A stretch of DNA of 64,000 nucleotides from Terrilactibacillus sp. S3-3 (GCA_030437565.1 CP129291.1:2356001-2420000), one strand, 5' to 3'; counted from the first letter of the stretch, positions 19,497-31,290 are shown. Notes: generated by a model from the letters alone, not told the origin. Numbers and translations are program-made.

Positions 19497-22400
19497 ATGC
19501 GCATCATTTTAAAATTCAAATGGGTTGTTCTAGCCGTCTGGATTGCGGCCATTGCTGCGCTTCTCATCACTTCGCCGAACATCACCCAGCTCGTTCATGA
19601 TAAAGGGAAAGCCACCATTCCAAGGATATTTCTTCCACCAAAGCGGATCAGCTTCTCAGTCAGATTGACAAACAAAAAGGCTACAAAAACAGTTCATCCG
19701 TCGCACTTGTTTTCCATCGGAATCATAAGCTGTCGAATGCCGATTACCGCGATATCAGGCAGGGACTCGCCAAATTAAAAGCGAATAAAAAAAAGCTGGG
19801 CATCGACAGCATCATGAACACGTTTGACGATCCGGAACTGAAAAATCAGCTTGTTTCCAAGGACGGACGAACGATGCTGATGGCATTGACCGTCAATAAA
19901 AGCAGCCAAAGCCGAACGCTGACCAATCATCTTTATGACACCTTGAAGGACATTCCCGTCCCGCACTATTACACCAGCAGCTGGATGATCGACGACGATA
20001 TGAACGCGAGCACACAGGCCGGGCTGCATAAAACCGAATGGATAACGGTTATCTTTATTTTAGCGATCCTGCTTGTTGTTTTTCGATCGGTTGTCGCACC
20101 GTTTATCCCGCTGCTGGCCGTCGCACCAGTTTTTCATCACTTCTCAATGCATCGTCGCTTTTCTTGTTAATGATTTTAATTTTCCGATATCCGATTACAC
20201 GCAGATTTTTCTTGTCGCGATCTTGTTTGGTATCGGAACCGACTATTGCATCCTGCTTCTAAGCCGGTTTAAAGAGGAACTGATCCATAATGAATCGGTT
20301 TCCGCCGCCATTATCAACACTTATAAAACAGCAGGACGGACCGTGCTCTTCAGCGGCTTTGCCGTCTTCATCGGCTTCTCGGTGATTGGATTATCGACTT
20401 TCAAAATTTTTCAATCGGCAGTCGGCGTGGCCATCGGGGTGCTCGTGCTTCTGATCGCTCTCGGCACACTTGTCCCTTTCTTCATGGCTGTCCTGGGTCC
20501 CCGGCTGTTTTGGCCGTCTAAGAAGCCGACGGAACACAGACAAAATTGGCTATGGGGAAAAATGGGCCGGTTCGCACTGACCAGAACATTCATCACTTTC
20601 TTAATTATCGCCTGCATCCTGGTGCCGATATTGTTATTTTACAAAGGCAGCCTGTCATTCAATACGCTAAGCGAAATCAGCGACAAATATCCTTCCGTCA
20701 AAGGATTCAACCTGATCAGCCAGGCTTTTGATCCTGGGGAAGCCATGCCGACAAAAATTGTGTTAAAAAATGACGAAAGATTGAATACCCCATCTCTTTT
20801 GCAAACCATTGAAGGCGTAACGCGGGAGGTTGGAAAAGTCTACCATGCCAAAACCGTTAGAAGCGTCACACGGCCGACCGGAAAACCGCTTAAAAACTTT
20901 TTTGTTGCTAATCAGGCCGAAAGCTTGAAAAGCGGGCTGAACAAAGCCAATCGGGCCGTGGCCAAAATCTCTGATGGACTCGGCAGCGCTCACCGCAAAC
21001 TGAACCAATCGGCGCCCAAACTCGCACAAGCGACTGATGGCATGAACAACCTGATTAAAGGAACCAATCAGCTGCAAAACGGTGCGAGTAAACTAAGCAA
21101 GAGTCTCAGCAAGCTAGAAAAAGGAGCGAAAGGCGGAACGGCCGGCATCGGCAAACTGCAAAGCGGCGCTAAACAAATCCAGCAGGGGGCGAAAACGCTT
21201 AGTACTCAGAGCCAAAAATTACAGGCCGGCTATCAGCAAATCCAATCGAATTTGAATACCGTGGTCAAACAATATCAATCTGCTGAAAAAAATCTGTCAA
21301 CTGTGCAAAGCGGGCTAGGCACAAATCTCAATACTTTAGGCAGGGATCATCCTGAACTAAAGAGCGACCCGAACTATCTTGCCGCTGTGAAATACGCTGC
21401 CGGTCTCTCGCAAATCGGGACGGCTCTCAGCCAGCTGAACAGCGGGCTGGCAAAATTAAATACCAGCATGGGAGAAGCTAATTCGGGACTGGCCAAAGCG
21501 GTGAACGGCCAGAAACAGCTGTCAAAATTCTCTTAGCAGCCTATCAACCGGTATGGGGCAGCTGCAAACCGGTCTCTCGCAGCTTGCAAACGGACAGCGG
21601 CAAATAGCCGGCAAGCTCCCGTCTTTTTTACAAAAGGCATTGCCAGCCTGGCGAGCGGGCAGACCCAATTGAGAAACGGGTTTTCACAGATGGACAGTCA
21701 GATGAAGCAGCTGAGGAAAGGACTCGGACAAAGTACGAGCGGACTTAAACAAGTGTCGGGCGGCTTAACTTCCGCCAGCAATTATCTCGCCGATCTTTCA
21801 AGTTCGAATCCTTCTATGGCGGGTTTCTATATCCCGGATGACGCCTTGAAAAATCCTGATTTTACGAAAGCAATGAATACGTACATGTCGCCCGATCGAA
21901 AGATGACGACACTGGACGTGGTTTTTAACATTAACCCTTATGACACGAAAGCGCTTGATCAAATCAAACCGATCAAAGACGCTGTTGAAAGAGCCGTGAA
22001 AGGCACGCGTCTGGAAAATGCCGAAGTCGGTGTCGGCGGCATCACCAGTACGTATGCCGACCTGCGTGACATTTCCGACCAGGACTACAATCGCACGGTA
22101 ACACTCATGCTAATCGGCATCGCCTGATCATGATTGCTTTATTCCGCTCGCTTGTGATTCCGCTCTATATCATTGCTTCATTAATTGCGACTTATTTTTC
22201 TTCGATGTCGCTGTCGGAAATTTTATTTGTTAATATTCTGGGCTATCCGGGCATCAGTTGGGCGGTGCCGTTCTTCGCCTTCGTTGTTCTTGTAACGCTC
22301 GGTGTCGATTACAGTATCTTCCTGATCGATCGATTTAACGAATATCGCGATATTCCAGTCAATGAGGCCATTCTCTCAGCAATGAAAAACATGGGATCCG

Positions 22401-22603
22401 TAATTTTATCAGCGGCCGTCATTCTAAGCGGCACTTTTGCGGCGATGCTCCCTTCCGGCGTGTTGACCCTTGTCGAAGTCGCGACAATTGTGATCATCGG
22501 ACTACTTTTGTACAATGCGATCATGCTGCCGCTGTTTATCCCGATGATGGTGAAAATTTTCGGCACAGCCAATTGGTGGCCCTTTAAGAGGAGTGAACAT
22601 TGA
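19497..22603 (+). CDS. MmpL/RND-type membrane transporter (YdgH-like), frame broken
   Basis: About 1035 codons. N-terminal TM helix (KFKWVVLAVWIAAIAALL), an extracytoplasmic loop, a first TM bundle with FGIGTDYCILLLSRFKEEL and a second with LVTLGVDYSIFLIDRFNEYR, the two MMPL repeats. Between them a long Gln/Ser/Leu-rich helical region (LNKANRAVAKISDGLGS to about 1.6 kb downstream) resembles YhgE-type coiled coils and is typical of Firmicute MMPL proteins. Frame breaks near 19620, 20128, 21528, 21632 and 22124. It likely exports lipids or amphiphilic toxins across the membrane using proton force; substrate unknown. Confidence 0.87.
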
Positions 22604-22604
22604 C

Positions 22605-22647
22605 AACGGCTGTCTCATAGTCTTTTTTTGACCATGAGACAGCCGTT
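22605..22647. terminator. 14-bp hairpin between mmpL and the response regulator
   Basis: AACGGCTGTCTCAT/ATGAGACAGCCGTT perfect stem between converging genes; no T-tract outside, seven T in the loop. Confidence 0.7.
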
Positions 22648-23308
22648 CTAGCTCCTTTTGCCGTGCTTTAGATAATAAATGGCGAGCTGGGTCCGGCCGC
22701 GCAGTTCCAGCTTTTTTCCAGCATCCTCGTAATATAATTTCTGACCGTTCCTTCACTCAAAAAAAAAGTGCGCGGGCGATTTCTTTGTTTGTCTGCCCTT
22801 CGGCGATCAGTTTCAGCACGTCGATTTCCCGACGTGTCAGCACGTCATCGCAAAAAGACGGTTCTTTTCGCTTTTTCTGGCCGCCGTCTATTAAAACAGG
22901 CAGTTTCGTCGCCACCTCTTCGCCTATCACCATGCTGCCGTCAAAAACCGTATGAACGGTCCGGACGATCGCTTTACTCGACTGGCTTTTTAAAAGGTAG
23001 CCGGCCGCTCCATTTTTGATGGCTTCTTTAATATACTCGTCGTCCTTGAACGTGGTCAGCACAATCACTTTCAAATTCGGCCACTTCTGCCGCAGCTTTT
23101 CCGTGCACTTCACACCGTCCATCACCGGCATTCGAATATCCATGAGGACGATATCCGGCGGATCATGTGTCTCGCAAAACCGGCAAGCTTCCGCACCATC
23201 GGCACACGTCCCCACGACATCGATGCCGTCTTCCAGATCCATAATCAGCTTCAAGCTGTCGCGAATCAGCGCATCATCATCAACGATTAGAATGCGCAAA
23301 AATCTCAC
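22648..23308 (-). CDS. NarL/FixJ-type response regulator, LnrK-like, frame broken
   Basis: About 219 codons. The receiver domain starts LRILIVDDDALIRDSLKL, the phosphoacceptor Asp is in DIVLMDIRMP and the signalling Lys in AAGYLLKSQ. The LuxR-type helix-turn-helix LTRREIDVLKLIAEGQTNKEIARALFFSEGTVRNYI follows. The end LELRGRTQLAIYYLKHGKRS is read only after a break in the A/T run near 22765. Start is GTG 23308 or TTG 23299; both overlap the kinase end. It forms the last gene of the transporter/two-component cluster and resembles LnrK (YfiK), the linearmycin-response regulator. Confidence 0.85.
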
Positions 23309-24402
23309 CTTCTTTTCCGGATAGAGGCAGAATGCAGACAATTAAAAATCCTGACCGGCCGTCGATCGACAGGCTGCCGCCCATCTGCGACACCCGCTCT
23401 TTCATCCCGTTCAGGCCGAGTCCGCCATCGACAACCGCCGAACCTCTGCCATTGTCCTTAATATATAAACGGATAAAATGCTGATTCACGGTCAGTGTTA
23501 TTTTGACATCCGTCGCCTGCGAGTGTTTAAACACATTGGTCAGCGCTTCCTTGATATTGGCCGTGACCACCTGCCAATGTGTTCTTGAAATCAACCGCGT
23601 GTCACCTGAATAAGTAAAATCCGTCTTACAATAGGTAAACGAAGCCAGGATGCTTTTAATGTCTTCAACACCGCGAGTGCGCTTCGGGATCATATTATGC
23701 GCCGTATCACGAATAAGCTGCAGTGTGCCGGACAATTCGCCGATTGTTTTGCCGACCAGTCGATCCGCCTTATCCCTGTCTTTTTCTTTTACTTTATCGG
23801 CCGCCTGCAGCTGCATATAAAGACCGGCAATCTTATGGCCGACCGTATCGTGCAGATCGCGGGCGATCCGGTTTCTTTCCTTTAATTCCGTCAAATGAAT
23901 TGTCTCTTCAGCCTGCCGCTGCAACTGCTGCTGCGTTTTCTCGAGCTGATAAATATACCGCCGTTCTTTATCCGTCACTTGTTGGAATTGTCTCTCTTTT
24001 AATTCTAAAGCATAGGATAGTTTGGATAAATAGAGACAAATGCCGATATAAATCAAATAAAGAAGCAGATGCTGCAAATGGAATAAAAAAAAAGAGCAGG
24101 CAGGACAATCAGCGCCGCGGCCGCATCTTCTTCAGCCGCTCCATTCGCAGCACATCGGGCACGATCAGCCCAAATCCAATCGCAAAAACCGGCCGGTAAA
24201 CACTGAACAGAACAAGCAAAAACCATTCGGCCGGGGCCATCAATGTCTTTGGCAAATATTTATTTTTCAACAAATCAAAAATTAACAGCAGCAGACAGCA
24301 CACCATTTCCAAAGGAGCCGGTGTGCCGCCGCCGAGCGTCAGCCCGTATCCGAGCAGACTAAAAATAAGCAGCTGATAAAGAAAAGGATATGGATAGACC
24401 AT
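23280..24402 (-). CDS. sensor histidine kinase, LnrJ-like (HisKA_3), one frame break
   Basis: About 374 codons. Five or so N-terminal TM helices without a sizeable external domain, then a coiled linker rich in Gln (EKTQQQLQRQAEET), the HisKA_3 site ELKERNRIARDLHDTVGHKIAG with the phospho-His, and the ATPase lobe with NIKEALTNVFKHSQA and DNGRG, ending GLGLNGMKERV. It is an intramembrane-sensing type, like LnrJ or DesK. A break near 24095 (A/T run) separates membrane and cytosolic parts. Start ATG 24402 has GGGGAG at 7 nt, right behind the permease stop. Confidence 0.85.
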
Positions 24403-24419
24403 CCGAGTTCTCCCCATCA

Positions 24420-25526
24420 CTAATGTGCAATATCCGTCCGGCGCCACGAGGCAAGCAGAAAGAAAACAGTGGCAAAAAGAACCAAAATGATTAAATCTAT
24501 TATAACATCATTTAAACCATTACCGTAGACCAGCTTGGTCAGTGCTTTCATGCCCCATGCCGTCGGCGTAAAATCCGCTATCTTCTGCATATAAGAAGGC
24601 ATGATCGAGACCGGCCAGAAGGCCGCCCAGCATGGCGACCGGTGTTGTGATCAGCACGCTGATTCCGTTCGCTTGCCGCGAGTTTTTAGCAAAAGAACTG
24701 ACGGCCACCCCAATCGCAATCGCGCCAATCGAGAAAAAGATCAGAACAAGATAGACGCTGAATAGAGACGGTCCGAGCACGGCATGAAAGCCGAACTTCA
24801 GCAACAAAAGCAGCGCCGCGATGGTCACATTGGCGAGACAAAAATAGCTTAATATATTTTGCAGGTTATAGCTTTTGAGGGACAGCGGCGTTGTGAAAAA
24901 GCGGCGATAGAGATTTTTTTTTTTTTCTTTATCCTCCATAATCAGCGCTGATGATACATTAATAATCATGAACAAACCATAAATAATGAATCCAAGTGCG
25001 CTGATCGTTCGTTCTTTTTGTTCGCCCGCATGGCCGATGTTTTTCGCATTCAGACTCAGATCGTTCTTTTGATAATGATCAAAGGCTTGGTAAAATGTAT
25101 GCTCGCTGCCGTTCGCTTGACTGCCATCAGTTGGATATTTTGCAGATATCCGGCGACATATGTCCTTAAACCGGATGACACATTGCTTTCCTCCACATGA
25201 TAGCTTCTTAATTTTATCGGCCGGCCGGCAATCATCGCCGCCGTAAAACCTTTATCAAAAACGAAAACATCATCGACGTCGCCGTTAATCAGCCGATCTT
25301 TTTTATTTTTTTCAGCGACTTTAACGACATTCGCCTGACCTTTAAGCGTTTTAATCATCTGTTTGGTTAGCCGCGTCTGATCATGATCGATAATCGCCAC
25401 ATTCGCTTTCTGAGTGCCGGCACCTAAAAAAGAGATAAAAATAAAGATCAGCGGGATAACCAAAAGCAGGAATAAAGCCATTTTATTTTTCAAAAATCTT
25501 TTTATGTTATTTTGAAAGATAGCCAT
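24420..25526 (-). CDS. ABC-2-type permease, LnrN-like, frame broken
   Basis: About 369 codons. One N-terminal TM helix (KNKMALFLLLVIPLIFIFI), a large extracytoplasmic region and five C-terminal TM helices, as in YhgE/Pip-like ABC-2 permeases. RRFFTTPLSLKSYNL is the coupling-helix region and LNDVIIDLIILVLFATVFFLLASW the last helix. Breaks near 25065 and 24590. Its ATG at 25526 overlaps the end of the preceding permease by about 25 bp, indicating translational coupling. With its neighbour it would form the heterodimeric pore of an exporter. Confidence 0.83.
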
Positions 25527-26678
25527 ATTTTGCCCCTCCTTAGTCCAATGGCAACAAGCAGTAAACCGAGCGCCGCTGCGGCAGCCAGTTTCAGCAGTCC
25601 GCTGACGATGGACAGTCCCTCACGCCATAAATATTCTGGAAAATCAGACTTTGCGCGACGGCATTAGGCAAAAAGCTGCGGATCGCTGCCGTAATTGGGT
25701 TCGTTTCCAAAAAACTGAGCTGGACATAGCCGCCGGCCAGAAAAGTGGCAATCGGAACAATAAAATTCAGCAGTCCATCTGCCGCTTCCATTGAAAAGAA
25801 CAAAGATACCGCCATGCTGAACAGAATCACAATGAAGGCGAGCAGAAAACAGAGCGAAAAGACAAATCCTAGATCGCTGCCGAAGTCTGCACGAAAAATA
25901 AACTTAAAGAAAACAATCAGCACGATAATCTGCAAGAAGACCGTGGCGATATTGCCCAGCGCCGTGCCAACAAAATAGTTGATGGGACGAAAAGGCAGCG
26001 ACTGAATGCGATAGCCAATCGGCGAATGGAGCGATTGATCGACGACTTCATTTCCATAGTGATAGGCATACAAAATAATCATAATCAGCATCGTCACCGC
26101 GTAATAATCGATCGCTTTCGGACTTTTCCTTTGATACTCAGGGCGTGATCCGAAAGCAGCGAGTCCAAACGAGCAGAAGCTGCTGCCTTTGGCGAGGCGC
26201 CCATTTCAGCGGTCGACTGAACCGCGCTCACCCGCTTTAAATAGCTGTCGGCAATGCTTTTGACGACCGTCGCTTCCAGGTCGCCGCTCGTCACAAAATC
26301 GACATGAGCCGGCCGTCCGCTCGCGACCTGATTGGAAAAACCGCCTGGGATCACGATGATCGCATCGAGCTTTTGACCTTTGAGATCGGCTCTCGCTCGT
26401 TTCTCGGTTATGTCATTTTTGCTGCTGACGATTTTCTTGATTTTTTCGCTTTGAAAAAACTGAACCATGCTCTTTGCTGCCGCTCCATGATCATCATTAA
26501 CGATCGCCGCCTTCACATGAAGCGATTCGGCCGCGTGACTTCCCCCCATGACTTTGCCGAGCGCCGTACCAAGAATCAGCGTTAAAACAATCGGGAAAAG
26601 CAGCATCATGATTAAGCTTTTGCGATCGCGCAAGTTTTGCTTGATCGTACTGCAAAAAATATCGGCAATCACTCTCAA
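25502..26678 (-). CDS. ABC-2-type permease, LnrM-like, frame broken
   Basis: About 392 codons with the same plan as its neighbour: N-terminal helix (KSLIMMLLFPIVLTLILGTALG), external domain, then five TM helices including GNIATVFLQIIVLIVFFKFIF. Breaks lie near 26113 (KGKV joins PKAIDYYAVTM) and 25618. The end GLRRGKIWLSFKIT overlaps the next gene. The ATG at 26678 overlaps the ATPase stop by four bases (26675). Function is inferred from the LnrLMN arrangement: export or membrane protection against amphiphilic antibiotics. Confidence 0.83.
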
Positions 26679-27610
26679 TTCGTTTCCTCCCTTAAGGCCC
26701 GGCCAGTAATCGTCAGGAATACATCCTCAAGCGTCGGGGTATTGGCCGATACTCTCGTTATGGCTAAACCCTCTTCTAAAAACAGCTCTAAAATATCGTT
26801 CAACTTCATTTCATTAGAAACAATTCTCACGGTTTGGCCGTCTGCCACTGCATCTTTGACTTGGGGCAGCGCCTTCAGTTTTTCAATAATGGAGTAGCTA
26901 GGTGACTCAATGTCCACAGAGATCACGTTGTCGTCGATTATCAACCCGCTGAGCTCTTCCTTCGTTCCTTTGGCAATGATCCGGCCTTTATCGACAATCG
27001 CGATTTGCGTACAGATCGTCTCAACTTCTTCCATATAATGAGAAATGTAGATAATCGTACAGTTCATTCCATTTAATTTTTTAACAGACTCAAGAATATA
27101 GTTGCGTGATTGCGGATCGATCCCAACAGTCGGTTCATCCATAATAATCAATCTCGGTTTATGGACGATCGCGCAGGCAATATTCAACCGCCGCTTCATC
27201 CCGCCGGAAAATTGAGCCGGCCGCTTGTTTTGCAAATGAACAAGCCCCGTAAACTCTAATGCATCGGCTACGCCCTTGTTGAGTTCCTCTCCAGTCAGTC
27301 CATATAACCTGCCGAACAACCGCACATTTTCCAAAGCCGACAAATTGTCGTAAACCGCGATATCCTGCGGGACAAGGCCGACTTGCCGCTTGATCTCCTT
27401 GTTGTTTTTCCTTAATTCCTTGCCGAATATTTTTATCGTGCCTTGGCTGGCGGACGTTAAACCCAGCAGTGTATTGGTCAATGTTGTTTTTCCGGCGCCG
27501 TTCGGACCAAGCAGTCCGAATATCTCCCCTTCTTTGATTTGCAAATCCATATGATCAATCGCAATCAAATCTGTATATCTTTTGACAAGCTGTGACACTT
27601 CGATGATCAC
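26675..27610 (-). CDS. ABC transporter ATPase, LnrL-like
   Basis: Intact, about 311 aa from GTG 27610 (GGGGAG five nt upstream). Walker A GLLGPNGAGKTTLTN, Q-loop LVPQDIAVYDNLSALEN, signature FSGGMKRRLNIA, Walker B LIIMDEPTVGID and the switch His ISHYMEEVE are all present. A C-terminal DrrA/YfiL-like extension ends with SANTPTLEDVFLTITG, typical of daunorubicin-type exporters. It energises the two ABC-2 permeases that follow without gaps, and the kinase and regulator complete the operon. In B. subtilis the same five genes confer linearmycin resistance (lnrJKLMN), with the regulatory pair first. Confidence 0.9.
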   Translation of the reverse strand: MIIEVSQLVKRYTDLIAIDHMDLQIKEGEIFGLLGPNGAGKTTLTNTLLGLTSASQGTIKIFGKELRKNNKEIKRQVGLVPQDIAVYDNLSALENVRLFGRLYGLTGEELNKGVADALEFTGLVHLQNKRPAQFSGGMKRRLNIACAIVHKPRLIIMDEPTVGIDPQSRNYILESVKKLNGMNCTIIYISHYMEEVETICTQIAIVDKGRIIAKGTKEELSGLIIDDNVISVDIESPSYSIIEKLKALPQVKDAVADGQTVRIVSNEMKLNDILELFLEEGLAITRVSANTPTLEDVFLTITGRALREETN

Positions 27611-27688
27611 GTGTGCTCCCCTTTCGAGTCTATCCATACTATAGCAAGCCGACGGCCCGAAAAATAGTGAAGTTTCGCTATATCGCGT

Positions 27689-27702
27689 ATGACAAATGTC
27701 AT
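27689..27702. promoter_or_regulatory. palindrome ATGACA-AA-TGTCAT, candidate operator of the lnr-like operon
   Basis: A perfect 6+2+6 inverted repeat about 80 bp upstream of the ATPase start. NarL-type regulators of the DesR/LiaR/LnrK group use similar TGAC/GTCA palindromes, so autoregulation by the encoded regulator is plausible. It lies also upstream of the divergent yocS-like gene. Confidence 0.5.
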
Positions 27703-27765
27703 GATCATCGCTTGCCGCGGAAAACAGCGAGAATTAGCTGAATTGCCGCTTTTCTAATTTTTCAA

Positions 27766-27793
27766 TTGAACTTTTTTGTTCAACGTGTATAAT
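27766..27793 (+). promoter_or_regulatory. sigma-A promoter of the yocS-like gene
   Basis: TTGAAC, 16-nt spacer, TATAAT, about 30 nt before the ATG at 27823. Confidence 0.75.
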
Positions 27794-27822
27794 CTTGGAT
27801 ACAGATAGAAGGAGTGATAACT

Positions 27823-28796
27823 ATGCTAGTTTTAGAGAAAGTCAGCCGTTTTATCGGCAACACCTTTGCTTACTGGGTGCTGATATTTGCCGTAGCCGCT
27901 TTTCTTGTTCCGGCAGGATTCACATGGCTGGCCCCTTACATCACACCACTTCTCGGCATTGTGATGTTCGGAATGGGTCTTACTTTATCAATGAATGATT
28001 TTAAAGAAATCGTCAAAAGACCGAAAGATGTCGCGATCGGCGTCATCGCCCACTTTATCATCATGCCGCTTGTCGCTTTCCTACTGACCGTCATTTTTCC
28101 CATTTCTCCTCAAGTGGCCGTCGGCGTGATTCTCGTCGGCTGCTGCCCAAGCGGCACATCTTCGAATGTCATGAGTTTTCTGGCTAAAGGAGACGTTGCT
28201 TTATCCGTGGCAATCACAACCGTTTCAACTCTCCTTGCGCCAATCGTGACGCCGTTTCTTATTTGGGTGCTGGCCAGCAGATGGCTGCACATTTCATTTG
28301 CCGATCTGTTCTTCTCGATCGTCCAAGTCATTCTTGTGCCGATTATTCTCGGTGCGATCGTCAAGCTGGTCCTTGGCAAAAGAATTGAAGCCGGCGTCAA
28401 AGCTTTGCCGATCGTCTCTGTTGTGGCCATCGTTGCGATTGTCGCGCGCGGTTGTTTCTGTCAACCAGAAAATGATTGCAACAAGCGGCTTGCTTATTTT
28501 TGCCATCGTCATTCTTCATAATTGCTGCGGGCTGCTCTTCGGTTATGTGACATCGCGTCTTCTGAAAATGGAAGCGCCGAAGCGAAGAACCATCGCGCTC
28601 GAATGCGGCCTGCCAGAATTCGGGACTCGGAGCGGCGCTTGCCAGTGCCCACTTCTCCCCGCTCGCTGCTGTGCCGAGCGCCATTTTCAGCGTCTGGCAC
28701 AACATCTCCGGAGCGCTTGTCGCGGGCTGGTTTAGAAAACAGGCGGAAAAGAAAACAGCTGCCAATGAACCGCCGGCGAAAGAAAGCGCGCTGTAA
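27823..28796 (+). CDS. bile acid:sodium symporter (BASS) family transporter, YocS-like, frame broken
   Basis: About 324 codons and ten hydrophobic segments. [11 protein letters not shown] near residue 50 and [20 protein letters not shown] near residue 105 are the crossover signatures of BASS proteins. Family members import pantoate, pyruvate or other organic acids with sodium, but the substrate here is open. ATG 27823 has GAAGGAG at 8 nt. Breaks near 28445 (VAIVAIV joins [10 protein letters not shown]) and 28615 (ALE joins [13 protein letters not shown]). Confidence 0.85.
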
Positions 28797-28844
28797 TTTA
28801 AAGGCGAAAATCTGTCTCTCGGCCGGTACCGGCATTCTTGATTG

Positions 28845-29130
28845 AGTAGGAGGCTAATCATTAATTGATTAGCCGACCTCTCCCACCACCGCACGTACGG
28901 TTCCGTATACGGCGGTTCCATAATTTATATGTATGCGCTCATTTTGTGCGAGCCAGTCTTTCAGGCCCCATCATATGAGCGTTTTATTTTGAACAGCCCG
29001 ATGCATCGTTTTCACTGAGCGAGAGTCGCCAATTACCTTTGGGGCTTGCCGCCAGCTTCAATACTTCATCATTTGTCCAGCCGGGTGCTGGTGGATTTTC
29101 TGAATGACACCTTCGCGTTGGAGTGAACAG
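28845..29130 (-). mobile_element. 3' remnant of a group II intron (domains V and VI plus decayed RT C-terminus)
   Basis: On the minus strand, ACCGCCGTATACGG...CCGTACGTGCGGT (28885-28916) folds as a domain V hairpin with the CGC triad common in class C introns. It is followed by a domain VI-like stem GGCTAATC/GATTAGCC at 28850-28875. Upstream the frame VLKLAASPKGNWRLS near 29045 and GLKDWLAQNE near 28950 look like the C-terminal end of an intron-encoded reverse transcriptase. No 5' half or full RT exists here, so it is a truncated, inactive relic. Confidence 0.65.
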
Positions 29131-29170
29131 GATGAGAAACAGGGTTCTAAGATCCACAGTTTTTTGCCGT

Positions 29171-30547
29171 CTATATTTTCGGTAATACAATGGTAGCAAC
29201 AGTTTTATGGTCCTGACTGGTTATCGTTAAGCGCCCGCCGTGAAGCTCAATCAACTTTTTGGCAATCGCCAGTCCGAGGCCCGATCCCTTCCCGCTCGGG
29301 TGAACTTGATAAAAAGAGTCCATTAAATAAGGAAGATATTTTTTATCGACCACTTCGCCTGTGTCCTCAACGTGAATCTTGAAATGACTGCCTGCTTCTT
29401 CAACACGGATATTAATCGCTGTATCGAGATCGGCAAATTTGATCGCATTGTCAAGCAAATTCACAAACACTTGCTGCAGACGATGACAATCACCAACCAC
29501 CATCATCCGTTTCAGTCGTGGAACATTTATTTTGCACATCTTCCGCTCCGCTTTTACCTGCATTGAAGCCGCCGACTCTTTAATGACGGTATCCAGGCGA
29601 ATCGTCCGGCTGCATGCATAAAGTCATCGTATTTTCCTGGAGTTTGGAAAAATCAAGCAGATCTCCGACAAGCAGTCTCAATCTATCCGATTCGTTTTTT
29701 TTTTTATCACTGTCAGTCCCTCTTTTAGTTCACTCCGGTTCATTTTTTTGTCGAGCAGCATCGTCTCACTCCAGCCTTTAATGCTTGTCAGGGGAGTGAG
29801 CAGTTCATGCGAAACGGACGAGATAAATTCATTTTTCAATCTTTCATTTTTTTGAATTTCTGCTGCCATATTATTCAATGTTCTGGACAAGTCCCCCAGT
29901 TCTGCCTTATAGTCTTCCTTCATCCGCAGGCCGAAATTTCCTTCGGCCATTTTTGTTGAAACCTGTATGATTTGCTTTAGCGGATAAACAATGGAGTGAG
30001 CCAGCCTCAGGCTGATCAAGAAAACAAAAAAAGCAATGAAAAGCCCAACGATAACCGCGCCGATATTAATCAGCAGCAGCACGTGATCAACACTGGCCAG
30101 AGATGACAGATAAGAGAGAACGTAAGGCTGCTGATTTACCGTTATCGGAAAATAAACCGCGATCACTTTTTCACCCGTTTGCGGCAGCACTTCCACACGG
30201 GCCATTTTCTCTCTGTTTAAAATACGAGAACCTAATCGAACCGGCTGCTTTTCACTAAAACCGCTCGACGACATCACAACATTCCCCTGCATATCAAGAA
30301 GCTGCAGCGCTGCGTCATGGACTTGAAAACTATCCATGACTTCCACATAAGGGTTCTCCCAGCGATTGATCACCACTTTTTTATTAAATTTTTGGTACAA
30401 GTCATTTGATGTTTCGGCATGGAGCAGCAATGTTTTTTCAATACCATCATAATAATAATGCTGGACGGCGATCGCCAGGGCCGTTTCCCCAAGAGCAAGG
30501 GTAAGAATCACAACGGCCATAAAATACAAAACAACTCGCCGGCTCAT
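29171..30547 (-). CDS. sensor histidine kinase (YclK/YkoH type), frame broken
   Basis: About 459 codons. Two TM helices bracket an extracytoplasmic sensor domain of about 130 residues (residues about 35-165). A HAMP segment follows (YPLKQIIQVSTKMAEGNFGLRM), then the dimerisation/phospho-His box FISSVSHELLTPLTSIKGW and the ATPase lobe QQVFVNLLDNAIKFADL...GSGLGLAIAKKL. Breaks are near 29700 (eleven-T run) and 29608. The ATG overlaps the regulator stop by ATGA, so the two are coupled. The signal is unknown; a lipoprotein gene upstream may be part of it. Confidence 0.88.
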
Positions 30548-31261
30548 GATTCAGCCCCATTCCATATGTATCCTCTTCCCCAGTGCGTCCTAATATATTT
30601 AGGTTTTGAAGGATTCCTCCTCTATCTTTTGCCTCAATCGGCGGATGTTCACATCGACAATTTTCGTATCACCGACAAAGTTCGTGCCCCAAACATCGTC
30701 AAGCAATTCGTCGCGTGTAAGCAGGCAGTCTTTATTTTCCATTAAAGTCTTGACCAAATCAAATTCTGTCGGCGTCAGCTCAATCAGTTGCTCCCCTTTG
30801 AAAAAGCACTCATCTTCAAGAGAAAGTCTAAAAGGGCCCGAAGTCAACATCGTTTTTTTCCGGGACGAAGCGTTTTCAACAGTCATGTGCATTCGCCGCA
30901 ACAGGGATTGTACACGGGCGATCATTTCCACCGGGCTGAATGGTTTGGTTATGTAGTCATCCGCTCCCATTCTCAGCCCGTTCACTTTGTCCGTCTCCAT
31001 CACTCTTGCCGTTAAAAGAATGATCCCGATCGTCAGGTTGGTTTCTCTGATTTTCTTGCACAAGTCAAGCCCGCTGATCCCCGGCAGCATCACATCTAAT
31101 AACAGCAGTTGAATGTCTGTTTCATGCTGCAAGATCGACCATGCTTCTTCACCGGACTCCGCCTCATACACTTCGAAACCGGCATGCTTCAGGTTCAGCA
31201 CAATGAAACTGCGAATCGATTTTTCATCTTCAACGACCATGATTTGAACCAAGCGGCTCAC
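30544..31261 (-). CDS. OmpR/PhoB-type response regulator, one frame break
   Basis: About 238 codons. Receiver domain with IMVVEDEKSIR, phosphoacceptor in LLLLDVMLPGISGLDLC and KPFSPVEM; the winged helix has ELTPTEFDLVKTLMENKDCLLTRDELLDDVWG and VDVNIRRLRQKIE. The final KPKYIRTHWGRGYIWNG is in a second frame because of an extra A near 30603. GTG 31261 is preferred (AAGG about 8 nt upstream); a TTG nine bases on is an alternative. It partners the kinase that follows. Confidence 0.9.
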
Positions 31262-31290
31262 CTCGTCATCCTTCAACTTAATAACAATTA

